Of a DNA stretch of 7,779 nt, positions 1 through 5,190 are shown one piece after another (the first letter of the stretch is position 1; every line of letters begins with the position of its first letter). A program made the position numbers and the translations under genes. The stretch lies in assembly GCA_945897545.1 (NCBI GenBank), contig CAMDGJ010000136.1, positions 1 through 7,779 on the forward strand, in the 5' to 3' direction. A model generated the notes under the pieces. It searched no databases. It was not told the DNA's origin and was given only the letters and a program-made list of their open reading frames with translations. This stretch comes from Flavobacterium psychrophilum (lineage in GTDB: Bacteria; Bacteroidota; Bacteroidia; Flavobacteriales; Flavobacteriaceae).

Positions 1-161
1 ATGAAGTTGCAGAAACAGCACCAGTTGCTGAAGTTGTAGCTCCTGTCGCTGAAGTTGAAGAAGTAGCTGTCGCTGAAGTTGAAGCAACTACAGAAGAAGT
101 TATTGATGAAGCTCCTATCGCAGATGCTGAAGATGAAACTCCAACAGAAGACAAGGTTTAA
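1..161 (+). CDS. rplQ: 3' end of a ribosomal protein L17-like gene (acidic C-terminal tail), partial
   Basis: The only frame that reads through to a stop starts at position 3 and ends with TAA at 159-161, giving 52 residues. It begins EVAETAPVAEVVAP and ends DETPTEDKV. The segment is low-complexity: 18 of 52 residues are Asp or Glu, one is Lys, and the rest are mostly Val, Ala, Thr and Pro. A VAEV motif recurs three times, encoded by near-identical DNA at 24-39, 45-60 and 69-84. No globular domain is visible. The rplQ assignment is inference: flavobacterial L17 proteins carry long Ala/Glu-rich tails after the conserved core, and rplQ is, as I recall, followed by carA in Flavobacterium. L17 sits near the exit tunnel of the 50S subunit. 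A hairpin terminator follows 28 bp after the stop, which suits the last gene of the rpoA-rplQ ribosomal operon. Another acidic-tailed protein cannot be excluded because the core lies outside the window. Confidence 0.6.
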   Translation, partial: EVAETAPVAEVVAPVAEVEEVAVAEVEATTEEVIDEAPIADAEDETPTEDKV

Positions 162-189
162 TTATGAAAATAATTATTCAATATAAATC

Positions 190-224
190 AAGGATAAACT
201 TTTATTAGTTTGTCCTTTTTTTTT
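190..224 (+). terminator. Rho-independent terminator after the rplQ-like gene
   Basis: Arms 190-199 (AAGGATAAAC) and 208-217 (GTTTGTCCTT) pair over 10 bp with one wobble around the 8-nt loop TTTTATTA. The right arm runs into an uninterrupted T tract up to 224. It lies 28 bp after the stop codon, so transcription of the upstream operon probably ends here and carA needs its own promoter. Confidence 0.85.
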
Positions 225-257
225 GGAGCAAAACATTTGGGATTTCAATAAACATTT

Positions 258-330
258 CTCCCGCTTTCTGTTACAATCTTTTTCTTTTTGAAAGAAAAAG
301 AAAAAGGATTTCCACTTTAATCGGGGCTAG
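258..330 (-). repeat. Dispersed flavobacterial hairpin element (AGCCCCGAT...GCGGGA type)
   Basis: Read on the minus strand, the element starts with TAGCCCCGATTAAAGTGG and ends GATTGTAACAGAAAGCGGGA. The two boundary blocks pair through CCCG (322-325) and CGGG (260-263). Between them lies a perfect 12-bp inverted repeat, 278-289 against 295-306, around a 5-nt loop, made of A/G on one side and C/T on the other. From memory, elements with this 5' AGCCCCGAT and 3' GCGGGA signature and a variable central hairpin occur many times in intergenic regions of Flavobacterium genomes. They may correspond to the Rfam Flavo-1 RNA motif; I could not check this. No promoter for a minus-strand transcript is evident between it and carA. 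It could be a structured RNA, a transcript 3' end or a mobile palindromic repeat. Confidence 0.6.
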
Positions 331-387
331 ATTATAACTTTTTGGTTTCTTCTTAAAACTTAATTTTTTCAAAACTATAATTTGAAT

Positions 388-395
388 TAAATTTG
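388..395 (+). promoter_or_regulatory. carA promoter, Bacteroidota -7 element
   Basis: TAAATTTG matches the Bacteroidota sigma-A -7 consensus TAnnTTTG exactly. No clear TTG-type -33 element is seen at the expected distance upstream, where the sequence is a T-rich run near 362-370. The predicted start of transcription is near 400-402, giving a leader of about 70 nt that contains the GC-rich palindrome at 422-442. The 11-bp context TTAAATTTGCA recurs at the aconitase promoter. Confidence 0.6.
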
Positions 396-421
396 CAAAA
401 CAAAAATATTCAAGCTTGTCT

Positions 422-454
422 CCCCTCTCCTCTGGAGAGGGGTTGGGGGTGAGG
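422..454 (+). repeat. GC-rich palindromic repeat in the carA leader
   Basis: Arms CCCCTCTCC (422-430) and GGAGAGGGG (434-442) form a perfect 9-bp hairpin with loop TCT, followed by TTGGGGGTGAGG (443-454). From memory this whole unit is a dispersed intergenic repeat common in Bacteroidota and some other bacteria. When translated it yields the tell-tale peptide LSSGEGLGVR, often seen as a false N-terminal extension in predicted proteins. It has no T tract after the right arm, so it is not an intrinsic terminator. It sits between the -7 element and the true start codon, so it would be transcribed as part of the leader. Confidence 0.75.
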
Positions 455-472
455 AAAAACTATAAACAACCA

Positions 473-1573
473 ATGAAATACACAACACGAAAAAGCGCCA
501 TCCTTCTATTAAGCGACGGAACGATATTTCACGGAAAATCTATCGGGATTTCAGGAACTACTTTTGGAGAAGTCTGTTTTAATACAGGAATGACTGGGTA
601 TCAAGAGATATTTACAGATCCTTCATATTTTGGCCAAATTATGGTAGCAACAAATGCTCACATTGGTAATTACGGAGTGAATGATAGAGAAATCGAATCA
701 GCAGATATTAAAATTGCTGGTTTAGTTTGTAAAAATTTTAGTTTTAATTATTCAAGAGAAGATGCTACTGCAAGTTTAGAAGATTATTTTACAAAACAAA
801 ACCTTATCTGTATTTCTGATGTTGATACGCGTGGATTGGTAAGTTATATTCGAGATAACGGTGCAATGAACTCGGTAATTTGTACTGACAACACACCGAT
901 CGAAGAGCTAAAAGCATTATTAGCAAAAGTTCCAGACATGAAAGGTTTGGAATTAGCTTCTAAAGTTTCTACTAAGAAACCTTACTTTTTTGGTGACGAA
1001 AATGCAACGTATAAAATTGCCGCTTTAGATTTAGGAATTAAAACTAATATCCTTCGCAATCTCGCCAAAAGAGATTGTTATATCAAAGTGTTTCCATATG
1101 ATTCAAAATATTCAGAATTAGCAGCATTCAATCCAGACGGATATTTCTTGTCTAACGGGCCTGGTGATCCAGATCCACTTTTAAGTGCAATCGAGGTTGC
1201 AAAAGAAATTTTGGCAAACGACAAACCATTATTCGGAATTTGTTTAGGACATCAAGTTATTGCTTTGGCAAACGGAATTTCTACATACAAAATGTTCAAT
1301 GGCCACAGAGGAATCAATCATCCTGTGAAAAATGTGATAACTGGAAAAGGGGAAATTACTTCTCAAAATCACGGTTTTGCCGTGAACAAAGAAGAATTAG
1401 ACAACCATCCTGATATGGAAATCACGCATCTTCATCTCAATGATGGCACCGTTGCAGGTATGCGAATGAAAAGCAAAAACTGTTTCTCTGTGCAATACCA
1501 TCCGGAAGCAAGTCCTGGTCCACACGATTCATCGTATTTGTTTGATCAATTTATAGAAAATCTAAAAAATTAA
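473..1573 (+). CDS. carA: Carbamoyl-phosphate synthase small (glutaminase) subunit
   Basis: CarA hydrolyses glutamine and channels ammonia to CarB, which makes carbamoyl phosphate for pyrimidine and arginine synthesis in the cytoplasm. The 366-residue product has the small-chain N-terminal domain (about 1-135, with NTGMTGYQEIFTDPSYFGQ near 37-55) and a class I glutamine amidotransferase domain (about 180-360). The triad is visible: nucleophile C257 in GICLGHQ, and H343 and E345 in QYHPEASPGP. SNGPGDP (227-233) is the oxyanion loop. The length is close to the E. coli protein (about 382). I chose ATG 473 because the frame open from TTG 416 only adds 19 residues translated from the palindromic repeat; MKYTTRKSAILLLSDGTIFHG is the normal family N-terminus. 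No Shine-Dalgarno sequence is seen, as is usual in this phylum. carB is not adjacent: a terminator follows 28 bp after the stop. Confidence 0.97.
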   Translation: MKYTTRKSAILLLSDGTIFHGKSIGISGTTFGEVCFNTGMTGYQEIFTDPSYFGQIMVATNAHIGNYGVNDREIESADIKIAGLVCKNFSFNYSREDATASLEDYFTKQNLICISDVDTRGLVSYIRDNGAMNSVICTDNTPIEELKALLAKVPDMKGLELASKVSTKKPYFFGDENATYKIAALDLGIKTNILRNLAKRDCYIKVFPYDSKYSELAAFNPDGYFLSNGPGDPDPLLSAIEVAKEILANDKPLFGICLGHQVIALANGISTYKMFNGHRGINHPVKNVITGKGEITSQNHGFAVNKEELDNHPDMEITHLHLNDGTVAGMRMKSKNCFSVQYHPEASPGPHDSSYLFDQFIENLKN

Positions 1574-1601
1574 ATTCATAATTTGAATTGCATATTTGTA
1601 G

Positions 1602-1629
1602 AAAGCTTTCAATTTTGGGAGCTTTTTTT
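1602..1629 (+). terminator. carA terminator, probably shared with the convergent decayed gene
   Basis: AAAGCTTTC (1602-1610) pairs with GGGAGCTTT (1617-1625) over 9 bp with two G-T wobbles around loop AATTTT, and runs into a T7 tract (1623-1629). It starts 28 bp after the carA stop. The stop codon of the minus-strand decayed reading frame (1628-1630) touches its right side, so the hairpin may once have ended transcription from both directions. Confidence 0.8.
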
Positions 1630-2023
1630 ATTTATTTTCTGAAGTATGTAGTTTTTTAAATTCAAGATTTTTTGCAAACAAGAAATCTAGTAGTTGTAAT
1701 GGATTAGTATTTTGTAATACTTTTTTTGATTTGCGATTAGCTTTACGAAATTCGATAATAAGTCATAATTCGTCGGGTTTTAGTTTTAATTTCGCTAGAT
1801 AATAATTTTCATTTTGACGTTAGTTGCTTAAAATCGTAATTTGTATAAGTAATTTTTTTTTCGACCTTAAATTTAGTATTTCAGCATATTGAAAAGAAAA
1901 ATCTTCAGATGTAACTTTGCCTTTTTTAGGTGCTTCGGTTTAAGAAAAGGCAAATTGATAAACAATAGAAAGAGATAAAAGAAGTAGTGTTACTTTTATT
2001 ATTTGGAATTAGTTCTTTATCAT
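1628..2023 (-). pseudogene. Decayed gene for a small exported protein, unknown family
   Basis: One minus-strand frame keeps coding-like sequence over about 124-132 codons but is broken by stops. Reading down: ATG at 2021-2023 then MIKN, TAA (2009-2011), then FQIIKVTLLLLSLSIVYQFAFS, which looks like a signal peptide. A TAA (1940-1942) stands exactly where a mature N-terminal Gln would be expected (CAA to TAA), followed by TEAPKKGKVTSEDFSFQYAE. Further stops are TAA (1820-1822) and TGA (1763-1765). The last part, LIIEFRKANRKSKKVL then QNTNPLQLLDFLFAK, is open for 44 codons to the final TAA (1628-1630). A run of nine T (A on the coding strand, 1853-1861) is a possible extra frameshift. Alternatively the original start was the ATA at 1997-1999, mutated from ATG. 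I do not recognise the family. The gene converges on carA and ends at its terminator. In sequence this AT-rich, about nine chance stops would be expected over this length. Pseudogene status is inference. Confidence 0.5.
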
Positions 2024-2148
2024 AGCATCCGCATCATTCCAAATGAAATCAAAATAGGTCTATAAAGTTTTGTTAATACTAGTAAGTAAACTTGAAATAT
2101 ATAATTGAATTGTTATTTTTACAACTATAATTTTTGATTCTTAAAGTG

Positions 2149-2156
2149 TATCTTTG
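2149..2156 (+). promoter_or_regulatory. Candidate promoter (-7 element) for the SurA-like isomerase
   Basis: TATCTTTG fits TAnnTTTG exactly. A TTTG at 2133-2136 lies upstream but only 12 bp away, shorter than the usual 17-23 bp, so it is a poor -33 match. The predicted leader would be about 80-100 nt, AT-rich and without an obvious Shine-Dalgarno site. The sequence from 2024 to this point holds no gene that I can support. Confidence 0.45.
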
Positions 2157-2244
2157 GTCAGAATTTTTCAGAAGTGCATTTCAGTTGAATGCAACGCTGA
2201 TTTAACAATAATTTGCAATTAAAAAATACTAATTTTTCAAAATA

Positions 2245-3678
2245 ATGCTTTCAAAATTGACTTCAATGAAATTCATAAATAATAAAATTGCCCTTAGTTT
2301 TTTTGTATTATTAGTTTCTAGCGGAATGGCTATGGCACAAGAAATAATCAATCAAAATGCCGTAGATACCATTAAAAAGGTAAATACGGTAAAAAAGCAA
2401 AAAATTGATGGCGTAATTGCAAAAGTAGGTGATTATATTATTTTAGATTCGGATATTGATAAAACTTATTTAGAAATTGCGGGGTCCGGTGGCTCTATAA
2501 AAGATGTTACGAGATGTCAGATATTGGGAAAAGTGATGGAAGATAAATTGTATGCTCACCAAGCTGTGCAAGATAGTTTGAAAGTTACTGACTCCGATGT
2601 GAAATCATTAATGGACGAAAGATTAAATTATATGGTAGAACAAATTGGTTCTATGGAAAAAGTGGTGAGTTATTACAAGAAAGATTCTGAGGAAGATTTT
2701 AGAACTTATTTCTTTGATATTTTGAAAGAACAAAAGCTAACTTCAGAAATGCAGAAGAAAATTGTTGATGAAGTTGGAATCACACCCGAAGAAGTTCGTA
2801 ATTTTTTCAAAACAATCCCTACTGCTGATCTCCCTGTTTTTGGTGCCGAAATGGAAGTTGCACAAATTGTGGTAATCCCTAAAGTTTCGGAGGCCGAAAA
2901 GAAGAAAGTAATCGATAAATTGAACGAGTTTAAAAAAGAAATTCAGGAAGGTAGTTCCAGTTTTGCTACAAAAGCCGTATTGTACTCTCAAGATCCCGGA
3001 TCAAGAGCTACAGGAGGTTTTTACAAAATGAACCGAAAAACGCAATTTGTAAAAGAGTTCAAAGAAGTGGCATTTAGTCTTGCTCAAGGAGAAATATCTG
3101 AACCTTTCGAAACGGATTTTGGCTATCACATTATTTATGTTGAAAAGATTAAAGGTCAAGATGTAGAGTTGCGCCATATTTTATTGACGCCTGCAATAAC
3201 TGCTGATGACCTAAAAGAAGCTAAAGAAAAAATCACTTTAATTCGAAAAAGAATTCTCGACAAGGAAATCACTTTTGCGGAAGCGGCTAAAACAATGTCA
3301 GATGAAAAGGAGACCAGAACAAACGGCGGAGTTTTGATCAATCCAAAAACTCAAGATACACATTTTGAATTAACAAAAATGGATCCTACTTTATACAGTC
3401 AGGTATCCAATTTGAAAGAGAGTGATATTTCTGTACCATTATTAGACGATGACCAAGCAGGAAAGAAAAAATATAAGTTAATTACTGTAACTAACAGAAT
3501 AGATGAGCATACCGCGGATTATGCCAAAGATTATATTAAAATTAAAGAATTGGCCTTAAAAGAAAAACAAATCAAAGCCATCGGAAAATGGTTCGATGTC
3601 AAAATTAAAGACACTTATATTAAAATCATTGGTGAATATAGAGATTGTACTTTTACTAACAATTGGCTAAAAAAGTAG
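2245..3678 (+). CDS. SurA-like periplasmic peptidyl-prolyl cis-trans isomerase with two parvulin domains
   Basis: Probably a periplasmic chaperone and proline isomerase for outer-membrane and secreted proteins. Of 477 residues, 1-31 are a Sec signal peptide (hydrophobic stretch about 16-30, cleavage likely at MAMA/QE). A helical SurA-like N-terminal domain follows at about 53-190, starting KIDGVIAKVGDYIILDSDID. Parvulin domain 1 (about 202-302) has YSQDPGSRATGGFYKMNR and GEISEPFETDFGYHII, close to the classic rotamase signature. Domain 2 (about 308-417) has ELRHILLTP and MSDEKETRTNGGVL and is more diverged. The C-terminus (420-477) is a basic helical tail ending NNWLKK. Only two cysteines occur, C91 and C468. 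An internal ATG at 2266 (M8, MKFINNKIALSFF) would also give a good signal peptide; nothing upstream of either ATG decides between them. The MoxR gene follows after 133 bp with no terminator visible. Confidence 0.93.
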   Translation: MLSKLTSMKFINNKIALSFFVLLVSSGMAMAQEIINQNAVDTIKKVNTVKKQKIDGVIAKVGDYIILDSDIDKTYLEIAGSGGSIKDVTRCQILGKVMEDKLYAHQAVQDSLKVTDSDVKSLMDERLNYMVEQIGSMEKVVSYYKKDSEEDFRTYFFDILKEQKLTSEMQKKIVDEVGITPEEVRNFFKTIPTADLPVFGAEMEVAQIVVIPKVSEAEKKKVIDKLNEFKKEIQEGSSSFATKAVLYSQDPGSRATGGFYKMNRKTQFVKEFKEVAFSLAQGEISEPFETDFGYHIIYVEKIKGQDVELRHILLTPAITADDLKEAKEKITLIRKRILDKEITFAEAAKTMSDEKETRTNGGVLINPKTQDTHFELTKMDPTLYSQVSNLKESDISVPLLDDDQAGKKKYKLITVTNRIDEHTADYAKDYIKIKELALKEKQIKAIGKWFDVKIKDTYIKIIGEYRDCTFTNNWLKK

Positions 3679-3809
3679 TGTTCAGTAATCAGTTTTTAGT
3701 GCCCAATAACGGTGGCAATTCAAATCAGTTTTCAATTTCTAACTTAAAACTTCCCTGCCTGCCGGAAGGCAGGTAACCTCTAATCTCTAACTTCAAACTT
3801 CAAACCTTA
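3677..3809 (+). repeat. Degenerate 7-bp tandem repeat filling the spacer before the MoxR gene
   Basis: From the stop codon of the isomerase the spacer reads as heptamers: AGTGTTC, AGTAATC, AGTTTTT, AGTGCCC (3677-3704), then a less regular patch, then AGTTTTC, AATTTCT, AACTTAA, AACTTCC (3727-3754). After a 20-bp palindrome come AACCTCT, AATCTCT, AACTTCA, AACTTCA, AACCTTA (3775-3809), 2 bp before the MoxR start codon. The decamer AATCAGTTTT is repeated at 3687-3696 and 3723-3732. Similar heptamer-like AACTTC/CAGTTTT runs are, from memory, frequent in Bacteroidota spacers. No promoter or terminator is visible in it, so the two flanking genes may share a transcript. Confidence 0.7.
3754..3773. 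repeat. GC-rich palindrome inserted in the heptamer array
   Basis: CCTGCCT (3754-3760) pairs with AGGCAGG (3767-3773) across a 6-nt centre. An alternative fold pairs CCTGCC (3758-3763) with GGCAGG (3768-3773) around a GGAA tetraloop. It is far more GC-rich than its surroundings. CCTGCCTxCCGGxAGGCAGG-type palindromes are, from memory, dispersed repeats in Bacteroidota. No T tract follows, so it is not a standard terminator. Confidence 0.7.
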
Positions 3810-3811
3810 CT

Positions 3812-4765
3812 ATGTCAGACGTAGCAGCAATACATAATTTAGTCCAAAAAAGAAACGAACTAAAAGCAGAAATCGCCAAAATTATTGTAGGTCAAGATGC
3901 TGTTGTTGACCAAATACTACTTTGTATATTTTCTGGAGGTCACGCACTGTTAGTAGGAGTACCAGGATTGGCAAAGACCCTGCTGGTGAATACGTTGGCA
4001 CAATCGCTTGGTCTAGATTTTAAAAGAATTCAATTTACGCCTGATTTAATGCCTTCGGATATTTTGGGGAGTGAAATATTAGACGAAAATCGGCAGTTCA
4101 AATTCATAAAAGGACCTATTTTTTCGAATATTATTCTTGCTGATGAAATCAACAGAACACCACCTAAAACCCAAGCTGCTTTACTTGAAGCGATGCAGGA
4201 ACGCTCCGTTACGATTGCAGGTCAAAACTATAAATTAGACCTACCTTATTTTGTGTTAGCAACTCAAAACCCTATTGAGCAAGAAGGAACTTATCCTTTG
4301 CCAGAAGCGCAATTGGACCGTTTTATGTTTGCAATTAAATTAGATTATCCTTCTTTTGATGAAGAAGTTCAGGTGGTAAAACGTACTACTACTGATACGA
4401 GTTCATCTATAAATCCATTGTTTACAGCTCAAGAAATCATCGATTTTCAACACCTGATTCGTAGGATTCCAGTTGCTGATAATGTCATAGAATATGCGGT
4501 AACTTTAGTAAGTAAAACCCGTCCTGACAATACTTTATCGAATGAGTATATTAAAAATTATTTAGATTGGGGAGCAGGTCCAAGAGCATCCCAGAATTTA
4601 ATTTTGGCTGCCAAAGCCAATGCTGCTTTCAACGGAAAGTTTTCTCCCGATATCGAAGATGTAAAAACTGTAGCGACAGGAATTTTGCGTCACAGAATCA
4701 TTAAAAATTACAAAGCGGATGCGGAGGGAATTACAGAGGAAATGATTATCAAAAAATTACTCTAA
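3812..4765 (+). CDS. MoxR-family AAA+ ATPase
   Basis: A cytoplasmic ATPase of the MoxR branch of AAA+ proteins, thought to act as chaperone-like remodellers that help assemble or activate partner complexes, often with von Willebrand factor A proteins. The 317-residue product is the usual length. Visible motifs: Walker A GVPGLAKT (49-56, K55), Walker B IILADEINR (107-115, D111 and E112), sensor 1 ATQNP (150-154), the EAQLDRF segment with candidate arginine finger R170, and sensor 2 GAGPRASQ (254-261, R258). All catalytic residues are present, so it should be active. The start MSDVAAIHNL follows directly on the heptamer array; no Shine-Dalgarno sequence is seen. The DUF58 and VWA-domain genes that commonly follow moxR are absent; the next gene is aconitase after 425 bp. 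Its position after the isomerase suggests, without proving, an envelope-related role. The substrate is unknown. Confidence 0.95.
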   Translation: MSDVAAIHNLVQKRNELKAEIAKIIVGQDAVVDQILLCIFSGGHALLVGVPGLAKTLLVNTLAQSLGLDFKRIQFTPDLMPSDILGSEILDENRQFKFIKGPIFSNIILADEINRTPPKTQAALLEAMQERSVTIAGQNYKLDLPYFVLATQNPIEQEGTYPLPEAQLDRFMFAIKLDYPSFDEEVQVVKRTTTDTSSSINPLFTAQEIIDFQHLIRRIPVADNVIEYAVTLVSKTRPDNTLSNEYIKNYLDWGAGPRASQNLILAAKANAAFNGKFSPDIEDVKTVATGILRHRIIKNYKADAEGITEEMIIKKLL

Positions 4766-5151
4766 AGTAGTTTTATGGCGAAAATTTAATTATTGCCTTA
4801 GGAAACAAATTTATTGGTAACGAAATCGTTTTGGAGTTTTAACAAAATGGCTATAAAATCATTTCAATTGTTTGTTCAAAAAATGCATCTTTACTTTATA
4901 ATAACGTTGTTCAAGTGTAACTAAATCTTAGTAAAAAAATACTATCGTAAATATTTTTTCCACTATTCTAAAGTGATTAAATTAAAATCTTGGTTTTTTA
5001 AAGAAAATAAACTTACAATATTGATTATTTAAAATTATAGCTAAAATTTGATTTTTCTTTAATTAATAGTGATGAAAGTAGTTATTTTGCAATAATAATT
5101 TTTAGAAAGCGGGCTTCTTTTAAATTCTTTTTAATTCTCATCTTAAATTCT
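4766..5151. other. AT-rich intergenic stretch, possible short coding remnant at 4771-4920
   Basis: No intact gene, RNA gene or convincing terminator is seen. In one plus-strand frame, 4771-4920 reads as coding-like sequence of 48 sense codons broken by a single TAA (4840-4842). The first part contains GENLIIALGNKFIGNEIV and the second NGYKIISIVCSKNASLL, ending in TAA at 4918-4920. It lacks a start codon and could be chance or the tail of a lost gene. From 4921 on the sequence is highly AT-rich. A weak imperfect hairpin lies at 5104-5120, and the decamer TTAAATTCTT is repeated just before the aconitase promoter. Confidence 0.3.
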
Positions 5152-5159
5152 TAAATTTG
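5152..5159 (+). promoter_or_regulatory. Aconitase promoter, Bacteroidota -7 element
   Basis: TAAATTTG matches TAnnTTTG exactly and sits 31 bp before the start codon, implying transcription from about 5165 and a leader of roughly 25 nt. No TTG-type -33 element is evident about 20 bp upstream. The surrounding TTAAATTTGCA is identical to that at the carA promoter. Confidence 0.65.
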
Positions 5160-5190
5160 CAGTACAAATAAACAAACACACTAATTTATT

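Noticed and set aside
422..442. Transcription attenuator in the carA leader
   Set aside because: The hairpin is followed by a G-rich stretch rather than a T tract, and no leader peptide or alternative antiterminator fold is visible.
416..472. Longer carA starting at TTG 416
   Set aside because: The 19 extra residues are the translation of a dispersed palindromic repeat; the ATG at 473 gives the normal family N-terminus.
1916..1954. Perfect 10-bp inverted repeat TTTGCCTTTT / AAAAGGCAAA with a 19-nt loop
   Set aside because: It falls inside the decayed reading frame, at the segment FAFS-stop-TEAPKKGK, and has no T tract after it. The symmetry is probably a coincidence of Phe and Lys codons, not a terminator or operator.
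2743..3341. Minus-strand open frames inside the isomerase gene (2743-2991 and 3156-3341)
   Set aside because: Both lie fully inside a well-supported gene and lack recognisable protein features.
3677..3809. CRISPR-like array
   Set aside because: The units are 7 bp, contiguous and degenerate with no spacers, and there are no cas genes nearby.
5104..5120. Hairpin near AGAAAGC / GCTTCT as a terminator for the MoxR gene
   Set aside because: The stem is short with a bulge and a 2-nt centre, and it lies about 340 bp after the stop; too weak to call.
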